From: Mesonia sp. HuA40
Lineage (GTDB): Bacteria > Bacteroidota > Bacteroidia > Flavobacteriales > Flavobacteriaceae
NCBI RefSeq assembly: GCF_008017835.1
Contig: NZ_VRLT01000026.1
Coordinates: 124,001-188,000 of the forward strand
Length of the DNA: 64,000 bases
Direction: 5' to 3'
Position numbers and translations under genes: made by a program. Shown here piece after piece: positions 52,370 to 60,057 of the stretch (positions are counted from its first letter, which is position 1; each line of letters starts with the position of its first letter). The notes under the pieces were generated by a model. That model was given only the letters and a program-made list of their open reading frames with translations. It was not told the origin of the DNA and did not search any database.

Positions 52370-53349
52370 TGATTTTAGATTGTCTGATAATTGGTGCAGG
52401 CCCTATCGGGTTGGCTTGCGGCCTTGAAGCCCAAAAGAACAATTTATCCTATATTATTCTAGACAAGGGTGCTTTGGTAAACTCCCTTTACCATTACCCC
52501 ACCAATATGACTTTTTTCTCGACATCAGAAAAATTAGAAATAGGCGGCATTCCTTTCATAAGCAATAATCCTAAACCTACTAAGCAAGAAGCATTAGAGT
52601 ATTACCGCAGAATTACTACTGCTAACAATTTGGCGGTAAACCTTTTTGAAGCTGTATTAGAGGTAAAACAATCTAATGAATCTAATCTTCCTACTGCCTA
52701 CGAAATAAAGACTAACAAAGCTACGTATAAAGCCAAAAATATAATTGTAGCCACTGGCTTTTATGATATACCGAATAAATTAAATGTACCAGGTGAAGAT
52801 TTACCAAAAGTAAATCACTATTACAACGACCCCCATTATTACGCACAACAGCATGTTGCAATAATAGGAGCGAGTAACTCTGCAGTAGATGCCGCACTCG
52901 AGATTTATCGAAAAGGCGGAAAAGTAAGCATGATTATCCGTGGTGAAAAAATTGGAGAACGAGTAAAATATTGGGTGAGACCAGATATTGAGAACCGCAT
53001 AAAAGAAGGTAGTATTAAAGCCTACTTTAATGCAGAGGTTACTCGTATTCTCAAAGACGAAATAGAATTGCGTACACCAACCTCAACTATAATCCTTCCA
53101 AACGACTTTATACTAGCGCTTACCGGTTACCAACCTAATTTTAATTTCCTCAAAGACTTAGGAATTGATTGGGCCAACAAAACAAAAAAAATACCCTTTT
53201 ACGATGAACGTACGATGGAAACCAATCAAAAAGGAATTTATTTGGCCGGCGTTATTTGTGGCGGTTTAGAAACGCATAAGTGGTTCATTGAAAACTCCAG
53301 GATACACGCCACCCTAATTACTCAGGATATTGTAAAAAAACAAGATTAA
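52369..53349 (+). CDS. ypdA: YpdA-type bacillithiol disulfide reductase (putative)
   Basis: NADPH-dependent flavoprotein of the YpdA/Bdr family, thought to reduce oxidised bacillithiol. FAD loop DCLIIGAGPIGLACGLEAQ at the N-terminus with the YpdA-specific YHYPTNMTFFSTSEKLEIGGIPF, a second Rossmann loop VAIIGASNSAVDAALEIYRKGG near 165, and the C-terminal GIYLAGVICGG flavin site. No CxxC redox pair, as expected for YpdA rather than thioredoxin reductase. 326 aa. The substrate link to bacillithiol is from family knowledge; the pathway genes are not in this window. Coupled to rpe by overlap. Confidence 0.9.
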   Translation: MILDCLIIGAGPIGLACGLEAQKNNLSYIILDKGALVNSLYHYPTNMTFFSTSEKLEIGGIPFISNNPKPTKQEALEYYRRITTANNLAVNLFEAVLEVKQSNESNLPTAYEIKTNKATYKAKNIIVATGFYDIPNKLNVPGEDLPKVNHYYNDPHYYAQQHVAIIGASNSAVDAALEIYRKGGKVSMIIRGEKIGERVKYWVRPDIENRIKEGSIKAYFNAEVTRILKDEIELRTPTSTIILPNDFILALTGYQPNFNFLKDLGIDWANKTKKIPFYDERTMETNQKGIYLAGVICGGLETHKWFIENSRIHATLITQDIVKKQD

Positions 53350-53434
53350 CTACAAGGTTGATTAACAGTTGATTAACACAACAAACGATTTAGGTTTAAT
53401 ATCTTTACAAGACTAACAACCAAATCAACCTATT

Positions 53435-54181
53435 ATGAAACCTTTTAACACCGCAGCGTGCAAAATGCTGGGCATGTTCTTAGCATGCAGCATTTGCCTC
53501 CCCTTCTTGTATTCCTGCTCAGACGACGACAGCATCACCCCCAATAGTATGGGAAAATTAGAAGTACAACTTACTTCAGATGTTAACAATTTTAGCAACA
53601 AAACATCAAATCCTAATGATATTGAAATAGATCAGTTCTGGGTAAATTTATCGGATATTGAAATAAAACTAGCCGATTATGATGACATCAAAGAGAATGA
53701 CGGTTATTACAATGCCAGTATGAACCCTAAACTTCAAGGTCCGTTTTTAGCTAACTTAATCAATCCTAGACCTGTAAATTTAGTTGATATTGCTATACCT
53801 AATGGGTTATACGAAGAAATAGTGTTTTCTTTTGATTCACATCAAAACCCCGAAAATGAAATGTATCAAAAAAGCATTCAATTAACAGGAAAAATAAAGG
53901 GTAAGCCCTTCATTTTCTGGCATGACTGTAGCAATGATATTCGTCTTAAATATGGTGCAAACAAAGAATTTATAACCGTGGAAGAAAATAAAGTAAAGCT
54001 TCTAATTAACTTTGATAGCTACCTCGCCTTTAATTCAAATTTCATAGATTTTGATGATATTAAAGATGCCGATGGCGATGGTATATTTTCTATTTCACCA
54101 TTAGATAATGATGGTAATAATTTGATTGCCGAGCGAATTAAACTGATTCTTTTACAACATGTAAGTTTAAAGTTAGATTAG
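53435..54181 (+). CDS. Surface-type lipoprotein of unknown function
   Basis: 248 aa. Lipoprotein signal with lipobox LYSC (Cys28), followed by SDDDS, which resembles the acidic lipoprotein export signal (SDDFE-like) described in Flavobacterium, so it may reach the cell surface. The mature part alternates strands (GKLEVQLTSDVNNF, DQFWVNLSDIEIKLADYDDI, ANLINPRPVNLVDIAIPNGLYEEIVFSFDSHQNP) and has a Ca2+-loop-like DADGDGIFSISPLDNDGNN. This resembles the DUF4382-type arrangement but is too diverged for a firm name. A weak -7 box (TATCTTTA) precedes it; no operon partners. Confidence 0.7.
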   Translation: MKPFNTAACKMLGMFLACSICLPFLYSCSDDDSITPNSMGKLEVQLTSDVNNFSNKTSNPNDIEIDQFWVNLSDIEIKLADYDDIKENDGYYNASMNPKLQGPFLANLINPRPVNLVDIAIPNGLYEEIVFSFDSHQNPENEMYQKSIQLTGKIKGKPFIFWHDCSNDIRLKYGANKEFITVEENKVKLLINFDSYLAFNSNFIDFDDIKDADGDGIFSISPLDNDGNNLIAERIKLILLQHVSLKLD

Positions 54182-54297
54182 TTTTTTTCAACGAAAGGCG
54201 GCAAAATTCTGTATACTTAATAATTTTTTATACAAAGCTCATACTAACTAACCCATAAGCGCTCTGTATCAATTGTTATAACTTTTTTGCCGCTTTT

Positions 54298-55134
54298 TTA
54301 ACGAATCATTCGGTAATTAAGCATTTCCCCGGTTTTTATATATAAATCGGGGAATTCTTGTTTTAAACGCTGCGGCGATTCAATAAAATGCTCAACCAAA
54401 ACCGCAATAAACTCAAATTCATTAGTAAAAGCATAATTTCTAAAAAACTTAGAGTGCAATACATAATTTCTATAGGAGTCTGTCTTAAGCTTGTTTATAA
54501 TCTCTTTACTAGCATCTATAAAAATATCTCCACTAATACTAGACTCTTTATAACTATTAATTTGGATGACATGAATAAATTCATGAATCCCCAGATTAAC
54601 ATTATCGCTGCGATGTTCAAAACCAAGAAGAAAATCTTTCCAACTTAATACCATGGTTTTCAAAAGCGGGTTAAACTCTCCTTTGTGATCTTGTTTCGTG
54701 ATAGTTGAGCGATAAATTTCTGGATAAATCAAAATTTTTTGCAAGACAGGTAACTTATAGCGACGCATTCCAAAAGTAAGCATGATAGCAGTGGCCGCCA
54801 CATACAACTCTACTTCTGGAGTGATCACAAACCCTGAACGACCTTCAAAAGTTTTATGCTTTAAAAAACCACTTACCCTGTGATCAAAAAAAAGTTGCTT
54901 TCGCCGATTTAATTGACGATAAAACGAAAAACGTTTGCTGATAAATTGCTTTTGGTCTGGAGTAAGTTTACGCAAAGGCCAATAAAAATGGATAAATAAG
55001 GGTTTATTGCTGCGCGTGGCATAAATATATTCTATCGTTGAAAAGATCTTACCCAATAAAAATAGAACAAAGAATATAAAGAGGGCCCCTAAAACTATGA
55101 CTAAAAAGTAAATATTTATTTTTTCTTCTTCCAA
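54298..55134 (-). CDS. MtfA-like zinc-dependent peptidase (peptidase M90), membrane-anchored
   Basis: 278 aa. Residues 8-30 form a transmembrane helix; the rest is cytoplasmic or periplasmic. Core family features are AAVAIMLTFGMRRYKLPVLQKILIYPE-like start of the domain, VLSWKDFLLGFEHRSDNVNLGIHEFIHVI with the zinc motif HEFIH at about 194-198, and a downstream ASKEI/ NEFEFIAVLVEHF segment that supplies the third ligand Glu. MtfA in E. coli degrades Mlc-related targets; substrate here unknown. The intergenic region toward the divergent lipoprotein gene holds an inverted repeat (54197-54293). Confidence 0.85.
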   Translation of the reverse strand: MEEEKINIYFLVIVLGALFIFFVLFLLGKIFSTIEYIYATRSNKPLFIHFYWPLRKLTPDQKQFISKRFSFYRQLNRRKQLFFDHRVSGFLKHKTFEGRSGFVITPEVELYVAATAIMLTFGMRRYKLPVLQKILIYPEIYRSTITKQDHKGEFNPLLKTMVLSWKDFLLGFEHRSDNVNLGIHEFIHVIQINSYKESSISGDIFIDASKEIINKLKTDSYRNYVLHSKFFRNYAFTNEFEFIAVLVEHFIESPQRLKQEFPDLYIKTGEMLNYRMIR

Positions 55135-55236
55135 ACTAATTTTTTTTCGAATATATAATATTTTTTAACCTCTATTCCATTTCATAATTTGGTTTTTTTA
55201 AATTTTTACGTTATCATGGGCAAATACCTATAAGCT

Positions 55237-56280
55237 ATGAAAGACTTTATTATTGTAGGCGCTGCTCAGGCAGGTCTAGCAATGGCGTATTACCTACAAC
55301 AAAACAATCAATCTTTTTTAATGGTTGATAAGGAAAGTGAAATAGGAGCATCTTGGTTAAATAGATGGGATTCATTAAAGCTTTTTACACCAACGGAGTT
55401 CAATCATTTACCCGGCTTAGATTTTCCTGCCCCAAAGGGCCATTATCCTAATAAATATGAAGTTGCCGAGTATTTTAAAACCTACGCCAATCATTTTAAC
55501 TTCCCTATTGAGTTAAACACCTTAATTCAAAAAATTTATAAAAAAGACGAGATTTTTCATCTAAAGCATAATAACGGGATTTACCAAGCCAAAAATGTAA
55601 TCATTGCCACAGGACCTTTCCATATTCCATACACCCCACCTTGCGCAAAAAAAATTTCTAATGAAATTTGCCAAATGCACAGCAATTATTATCAAAATAC
55701 GCAACAGTTAAAAGAAGGCGATGCTTTAGTTGTGGGTGATGGCGACAGCGGTTTTCAAATTCTTGATGAAGTCTCTAAACAAAACCAACATACTGTTTAT
55801 TTTTCAGGAGAAACCAATATTAAAAGTTTACCCCAAGAAATTTTAGGTAAAACACTTTGGTGGTGGTTTACAAAGACAGGTTTTTTATCATTTAGCAAAA
55901 ATAGTTTTATTGGAAAAAGAATAAGTAATAACCGCCAGCCTGTTATTGGCACCAACGTAAAAGAGATACTAAATAGAGAAAATGTTATACCCGTAGGTAG
56001 AACAACCGATGCAGACGGTAAACGCATCGAAACTGAATTAACGATCCTAGAAGATGTTAAAAATATTGTTTGGGCAACCGGTTATCGACCAAATTTTGAA
56101 TGGATTGAAGGCTTAGAGCTTACTCACGAAGGTTATCCCAAACATCACAGAGGAGTGAGCACAATGAGAGGCTTATACTTTATAGGCCTTCCGTGGCTGC
56201 ATACCCGCGGTTCTGCAACTTTAGGTGGCATAAAAAAGGATGCAGCTTACCTCGTAAAAAAAATACAAAAAGAGCAATAG
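55237..56280 (+). CDS. Flavin-containing monooxygenase-like oxidoreductase
   Basis: 347 aa FAD/NAD(P)-binding protein of the CzcO/FMO type. FAD loop DFIIVGAAQAGLAMAYYLQ (GxAxAG variant of GxGxxG), the WDSLKLFTPTEFNHLPG substrate-side segment seen in these enzymes, the NADPH loop ALVVGDGDSGFQILDEVSK (GxGxxG) at about 162, and the closing VWATGYRPNFEWIEG. Likely performs NADPH-dependent oxygenation or reduction of a small substrate; unknown. Single gene, ended by a perfect palindromic terminator. Confidence 0.87.
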   Translation: MKDFIIVGAAQAGLAMAYYLQQNNQSFLMVDKESEIGASWLNRWDSLKLFTPTEFNHLPGLDFPAPKGHYPNKYEVAEYFKTYANHFNFPIELNTLIQKIYKKDEIFHLKHNNGIYQAKNVIIATGPFHIPYTPPCAKKISNEICQMHSNYYQNTQQLKEGDALVVGDGDSGFQILDEVSKQNQHTVYFSGETNIKSLPQEILGKTLWWWFTKTGFLSFSKNSFIGKRISNNRQPVIGTNVKEILNRENVIPVGRTTDADGKRIETELTILEDVKNIVWATGYRPNFEWIEGLELTHEGYPKHHRGVSTMRGLYFIGLPWLHTRGSATLGGIKKDAAYLVKKIQKEQ

Positions 56281-56290
56281 TTGGTTTAAT

Positions 56291-56327
56291 AAAAAAAGGT
56301 GGGTGCAATTGCACCCACCTTTTTTTT
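56291..56327. terminator. Perfect palindromic terminator after the monooxygenase gene
   Basis: 18-bp arms AAAAAAAGGTGGGTGCAA / TTGCACCCACCTTTTTTT without a mismatch. Works on both strands; the lipoprotein gene ends 13 bp away on the reverse strand. Confidence 0.92.
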
Positions 56328-56340
56328 AGAAAGCCTTAGC

Positions 56341-56769
56341 CTAATTATTTAAAATTTCTTTAGCACGGCTAATGCTTCTTAAAACATGATCCCGCATGGC
56401 TTCCACAGCCGGCTTTTCGCTTATTAAGCTATCCGTACGTTGCTTTAATTCTTTTGCATCAAGATTTTCGATTTGGTTAACATCTGGAAATTTAGAAGAA
56501 AAATCCTGCATCCAAGTCATCATATGTTTATGTGCCGCTTGCAATTCTTTTTGAGCTTTTATATAATTTCCTGATTCTGATGTACTATCAATTTTTTCTT
56601 CTAATTGCTTAAGCAGGGTGTTTATTTCTCCCATCTTAGGCATGGCTACATCGTGAGCATTAAATACTTCTTGTAGCACCTCATCGTGTTTTTCTTTAAG
56701 CGCCTTACGCTCATTGCTACAGCCAATAACAAAAATAGCTATAAGTAGTAAAATAAGTAATTTTTTCAT
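56341..56769 (-). CDS. Coiled-coil lipoprotein of unknown function
   Basis: 142 aa. Lipoprotein signal (IFVIGC, Cys17), then an almost wholly alpha-helical charged body (NERKALKEKHDEVLQEVFNAHDVAMPKMGEINTLLKQLEEKIDSTSES... AAHKHMMTWMQDF...). I recall similar flavobacterial proteins labelled 'viral A-type inclusion protein', a name with no functional basis. A -7 box (56784-56791) lies 15 nt upstream, inside the end of the preceding hydrolase gene. Function unknown. Confidence 0.8.
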   Translation of the reverse strand: MKKLLILLLIAIFVIGCSNERKALKEKHDEVLQEVFNAHDVAMPKMGEINTLLKQLEEKIDSTSESGNYIKAQKELQAAHKHMMTWMQDFSSKFPDVNQIENLDAKELKQRTDSLISEKPAVEAMRDHVLRSISRAKEILNN

Positions 56770-56783
56770 GTTGAAATTTTATT

Positions 56784-56791
56784 CAAATATA
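56784..56791 (-). promoter_or_regulatory. -7 box (TATATTTG) of the coiled-coil lipoprotein gene
   Basis: Perfect TAnnTTTG match 14 nt before the ATG, just past the hydrolase stop. Confidence 0.58.
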
Positions 56792-56792
56792 C

Positions 56793-58148
56793 TTATTCTC
56801 TCTTAATATTATATTGAATAAAATCTAGAATATCTTGCAAAACTATAGGAGCAATGGTCTGCTCAATCTGCCCATATTCTGCCGGCAATCCCGTTTTAGC
56901 TTCCTGAAATAAATGATTTAAATGAGGATAATTCTTCACGACAACATTTGCTGAACCTCCTCTGCTGTTTGCGTTTTTTATGGCTTGCAAATTGTCTTTA
57001 GCGTTGACCTGCAAATCTAGCGCACCATTTAAAGCTAATATAGGTACTTCTATTTTACTCCAATAAAGAGCCGGATTAGTTTTAATTAAACTTCGAATAC
57101 CCGGACTCAAAAACTGCTGTTTTAATTCATTTCGCTTTTGAGCGGAATTTATTTCTTGCTCATTAAAAAAATCATTTACAGCCTGATTTAAAGCTTCTTC
57201 ATCGCTTATGCTCTTTATTAAATCAAACATTTTCTGATTGAATTCTAATCTTGGTTGTACTTGTTCCTCTGTAAAACCAAGCGCCAGACTTAATTCTTTA
57301 TTTTGGGCAATAAGCAGTTCATCTAAAGGTACTCCAGGCCCCGCCAAACTAACGATAAAGTCAACATTCGAATTGCCACTAGCAAGCATAGCAGCAACCA
57401 ATCCGCCTTCACTATGACCAATTAAACCGATCTCTTTTACCTGATCATAGTTTTTTAAAAATGAAAGTGCCGAAGCCGCATCACTTACCAAATCGTTTAA
57501 ACTGGCTTGACTAAAATCTCCTGTAGATTCTCCCACCCCTCTATCATCGTAGCGCAAAACAGCAATACCGTTTCTAGTTAAGAAATCGGCTAGTACTAAA
57601 AATGGCTTATGCCCCATTAAACTTTCATTACGATCTTGGGGACCACTACCACTTAATAAGATAACTGCAGGAAAATCATCGGTAGAATTAGGCAAAGTTA
57701 AACTACCAGCCAACCGAATTCCTGCTTGTTGATTTTCAAAACTTACTTCTTCTACTGTATAAGGAAAAGGATCACGTGGTTCTTGAGGCCGCAACTGAGC
57801 AGGTTTTGTTCTAGTTAAGTTTAAGGGCGTACTAAATCCGCCTTGAGCGAAGGTACCAAAAAGAGTATCCTTTCTAATTTCTGCATTATAGCGCAACGCA
57901 AGTTGTGGTGCTTCTAAGTGTAGTTTATACCCTTCAACTCGGGTAACTTTAACTGGTATTCCCTTTGCGTTTTGGTCAGGACTATCCATTGTAGTGGTAA
58001 AGCCTTGTGCAGTTTTATTGATATGAAAACTTAGGTTTAAACGTTGACCTCCCGCCTGCAACACTCCATACCAGGAGCCTTCAAACTCTTGTGCAATCAT
58101 AGCCGTTGTAGATGCAATCAACAAGATTAGGGTAAAATAATATTTCAT
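56793..58148 (-). CDS. Alpha/beta hydrolase (peptidase S9/DAP2-like), exported
   Basis: 451 aa with a signal peptide (ends TTAMIAQ). Residues 25-110 are a beta-rich N-terminal domain common in flavobacterial hydrolases. The catalytic domain has the oxyanion strand PAVILLSGSGPQDRNESLMGHKPF, the nucleophile elbow IGLIGHSEGGLVAAML (Ser about 246), an acid in LALNGALDLQV, and the His in YPHLNHLFQ near the end. This is the layout of bacterial acyl-aminoacyl hydrolase/esterase-like enzymes. Substrate unknown. Preceded by a 240-bp region with a possible RNA structure (58299-58379). Confidence 0.88.
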   Translation of the reverse strand: MKYYFTLILLIASTTAMIAQEFEGSWYGVLQAGGQRLNLSFHINKTAQGFTTTMDSPDQNAKGIPVKVTRVEGYKLHLEAPQLALRYNAEIRKDTLFGTFAQGGFSTPLNLTRTKPAQLRPQEPRDPFPYTVEEVSFENQQAGIRLAGSLTLPNSTDDFPAVILLSGSGPQDRNESLMGHKPFLVLADFLTRNGIAVLRYDDRGVGESTGDFSQASLNDLVSDAASALSFLKNYDQVKEIGLIGHSEGGLVAAMLASGNSNVDFIVSLAGPGVPLDELLIAQNKELSLALGFTEEQVQPRLEFNQKMFDLIKSISDEEALNQAVNDFFNEQEINSAQKRNELKQQFLSPGIRSLIKTNPALYWSKIEVPILALNGALDLQVNAKDNLQAIKNANSRGGSANVVVKNYPHLNHLFQEAKTGLPAEYGQIEQTIAPIVLQDILDFIQYNIKRE

Positions 58149-58298
58149 TAATATGATTTTTAAATAAAATGTTTTATAAAAATAATATTACTTAGGCAAA
58201 CAAATGCCACTCATAGAGGTTTATTTATATATACCTTTTACTGGGTATTTTTAATAAAAATAAATTCAATATTTTTAAGATACTAATTAACCAATTAT

Positions 58299-58379
58299 AA
58301 CCGCCGTAATAGTTGTTTAATTTTTATTAAACCAGTTTAAAATTAGGGTAACTACTAAATTTTCGAGTTTGCGGCGGTT
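58299..58379. other. Nested inverted repeats (candidate structured RNA)
   Basis: Outer arms AACCGCCG (58299-58306) and CGGCGGTT (58372-58379) pair perfectly. Directly inside them TAATAGTT (58307-58314) pairs with AACTACTA (58350-58357), with one mismatch that becomes G-U on the reverse strand, and then GTTTAAT-TTTT-ATTAAAC (58315-58332) forms a perfect hairpin. The GC-rich arms stand out in an AT-rich gap. Confidence 0.45.
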
Positions 58380-58386
58380 TCAATTA

Positions 58387-58821
58387 TTACTGGACTCTAT
58401 CTATAATAACACAAAATTCGGCTTCTAAACCATTTGCAGTCAAATCAAATCGCATTTCATTTCCTACCGTGTTACCAGTTCGCTGGCAAATTACATTTAC
58501 ATTATATACATTCCCATTTAAACTAAGCGTACCAGTTCCTGTTGCATTTAACCCCACAGTAGTGGTTAAAAAGTAAAAACTACCAGGTTGAGCGGTTTTA
58601 TAAATTTCAACTTCTGGTTCGTTTGATGAGGAGATAAAAAAATCGGTATATAAATCGGTTTCTGGAATAAAGATACTTGTGTTGTCATTTGTGTCCAAAT
58701 AAGAAAAACCTTGGTAAGCACATTGATTTTGGTTTGGTGCATTACCGTCGTCATTATCACAGGCTACCGAAGAAACGCCTAACATAAAGCAAAATCCTAA
58801 GCAAAATAATTTATTAAGCAC
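58387..58821 (-). CDS. Small lipoprotein of unknown function
   Basis: 144 aa. Lipobox SSVAC (Cys21), followed by DNDDGNAPNQ, an acidic stretch like lipoprotein surface-export signals. The mature protein is strand-rich (YQGFSYLDTNDNTSIFIPETDLYTDFFIS, LTTTVGLNATGTGTLSLNGNVYNVNVICQRTG) with four Cys and no recognised domain. Its stop lies 8 nt from the right arm of the inverted repeat at 58299-58379. Function unknown. Confidence 0.72.
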   Translation of the reverse strand: MLNKLFCLGFCFMLGVSSVACDNDDGNAPNQNQCAYQGFSYLDTNDNTSIFIPETDLYTDFFISSSNEPEVEIYKTAQPGSFYFLTTTVGLNATGTGTLSLNGNVYNVNVICQRTGNTVGNEMRFDLTANGLEAEFCVIIDRVQ

Positions 58822-59252
58822 CTTTATACGTTCTAATATTTAACTTAAAATTAAAAAATAAAAACAAAGAATATGTGAATATTTACACAATTCAATACTT
58901 CAGATTAGCGGATTTTAAATTAAATGGATCTAATAATTGTATTTTCTCAAGAAATCATAGTTTAACTAAAGATGTTAATTGATTTCATCTAGAATTTATG
59001 TACTTAAAAGGTTAATCTAATCTGGTTGTTTTTACACTTTAGGAATATAATTGATGAGAAAAAATGTTTATAACCTCTAAAAAAGGGCTCTTTATAAGTT
59101 AAATCAAATGCTTAGATAAACTTGATCTCAATAAGTAACAGAAATTCTGTATGAGCCTTATGAGGAAGTTTAAGAACATTTAAATGGGCGACACAACGGG
59201 CGACACAATAAAAAAATAACCCCTTAAAAAAAAGAAGTTACAGACTAAAAAA
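58822..59252. other. Gene-free AT-rich stretch upstream of the tRNA-Arg repeats
   Basis: About 430 bp without a supported gene. The only structured item is a 12-bp tandem repeat, GGGCGACACAAC GGGCGACACAAT (59186-59209), which is GC-rich against its surroundings and would read GDTTGDT if translated. No promoter match or inverted repeat of note otherwise. Confidence 0.6.
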
Positions 59253-59304
59253 GTGACCCCGGCAGATTGGCTACGCCTTCCTGACAAAGCTCCGCTTTGA
59301 AAAT

Positions 59305-59359
59305 AAAAAAAACCTCAATTTCAGTTTCAAGCAAGCTTGGCAGAAAGTGAGGTTTTTTT
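59305..59359 (-). terminator. tRNA-Arg terminator hairpin, distal copy
   Basis: AACCTCA / TGAGGTT arms with A8 and T7 tracts and a 30-nt loop that itself holds TTTC / GAAA and an AAGCTT palindrome. Duplicate of the hairpin at 59420-59473. Confidence 0.6.
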
Positions 59360-59419
59360 ATTTATTCGTGACCCCGGCAGATTGGCTACGCCTTCCTGAA
59401 AAAGCTCCGCTTTGAAAAT

Positions 59420-59473
59420 AAAAAAACCTCAATTTCAGTTTCAAGCAAGCTTGGCAGAAAGTGAGGTTTTTTT
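59420..59473 (-). terminator. tRNA-Arg terminator hairpin, proximal copy
   Basis: Same structure as the distal copy, 10 bp after the mature tRNA 3' end on the reverse strand; the likely working terminator of tRNA-Arg. Confidence 0.65.
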
Positions 59474-59482
59474 ATTTATTCG

Positions 59483-59556
59483 TGACCCCGGCAGGATTCA
59501 AACCTGCAACCCTCAGAGCCGAAATCTGATGCGCTATTCAGTTGCGCCACGGGGCC
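59483..59556 (-). tRNA. tRNA-Arg (anticodon UCG)
   Basis: Cloverleaf of 74 nt on the reverse strand: acceptor GGCCCCG / CGGGGTC with A as discriminator, D-arm GGCGCAACTGAATAGCGC, anticodon stem TCAGA / TCTGA with loop TTTCGGC (UCG), T-arm GCAGGTTTGAATCCTGC. No encoded CCA. Its 3' last 12 nt recur in the tandem repeats next door. Confidence 0.96.
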
Positions 59557-59576
59557 TAATAGCTATTTTAGCAGCG

Positions 59577-59584
59577 CAAAAATA
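59577..59584 (-). promoter_or_regulatory. -7 box (TATTTTTG) of tRNA-Arg
   Basis: TAnnTTTG match 20 bp before the mature tRNA 5' end, in the gap after yqeY. Confidence 0.55.
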
Positions 59585-59599
59585 CCTAATATAGTATAC

Positions 59600-60046
59600 T
59601 TATGCTAATTTTTTTCTAACAATTGCCGAAATGGTTTTACCATCGGCTTTTCCCATCATTTTTTGGCTAGCTATACCCATTACTTTACCCATATCTTGCA
59701 TTCCAGACGCTCCTACTTCTGCAATTATAGCTTGCACTTCGGCTTCAATCTCCGATTCAGTAAGCTGCTTAGGTAAAAATTGCGCAATAACCTCAGCTTC
59801 GGCTAATTCTGGCTCTGCCAAATCTTCACGTTGTTGACTTTGGTAAATTTCTGCGCTATCTCTACGTTGCTTCACTAATTTTTGTACTATCTGGATTTCT
59901 TGCTCTTCAGTCAAATCCGTTGCATTAGCCTCTGTCTTAGCTAAAATCAATGCATTTTTTATAGCACGCAATGCTCCTAAGGCCATTTGATCTTTAGATT
60001 TCATGGCCTCTTTCATTTTTATCATTACTTGTTTTTCTAAACTCAT
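59600..60046 (-). CDS. GatB/YqeY domain protein
   Basis: 148-aa single-domain protein homologous to the C-terminal tRNA-binding domain of GatB. Landmarks: MIKMKEAMKSKDQMALGALRAIKNAL, the Q/RRDSAEIYQSQQREDLAEPELAEAEVIAQFLPKQLTE stretch, and the closing GKVMGIASQKMMGKADGKTISAIVRKKL. Its role is unclear; a link to tRNA amidation is often assumed. Placement 11 bp after ftsZ is the usual flavobacterial order. Confidence 0.93.
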   Translation of the reverse strand: MSLEKQVMIKMKEAMKSKDQMALGALRAIKNALILAKTEANATDLTEEQEIQIVQKLVKQRRDSAEIYQSQQREDLAEPELAEAEVIAQFLPKQLTESEIEAEVQAIIAEVGASGMQDMGKVMGIASQKMMGKADGKTISAIVRKKLA

Positions 60047-60057
60047 AATTTTTGTTT

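Larger units (their letters stand above)
59253..59481. repeat. Two tandem copies of the tRNA-Arg 3' flank
   Basis: Units of 115 bp (59253-59367) and 114 bp (59368-59481), differing by one substitution and one A in a run. Each begins with GTGACCCCGGCAG, the last bases of the tRNA-Arg gene read on the forward strand, then ATTGGCTACGCCTTCCTG, a small hairpin AAAGCTCCGCTTT, and a terminator-like hairpin CCTCA / TGAGG with A and T runs. The real tRNA gene starts right after, with a third copy of the 13-nt motif at 59482-59494. Confidence 0.88.

Noticed and set aside
59253-59481. Possible CRISPR array (repeated units near a tRNA)
   Set aside because: Only two copies, the whole 115-bp unit is repeated without variable spacers, and the content is a tRNA end plus terminator. 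No cas genes are near.
59412-59594. 60-aa forward ORF
   Set aside because: It runs through the repeat and antisense to tRNA-Arg; composition is the product of those elements, not a gene.
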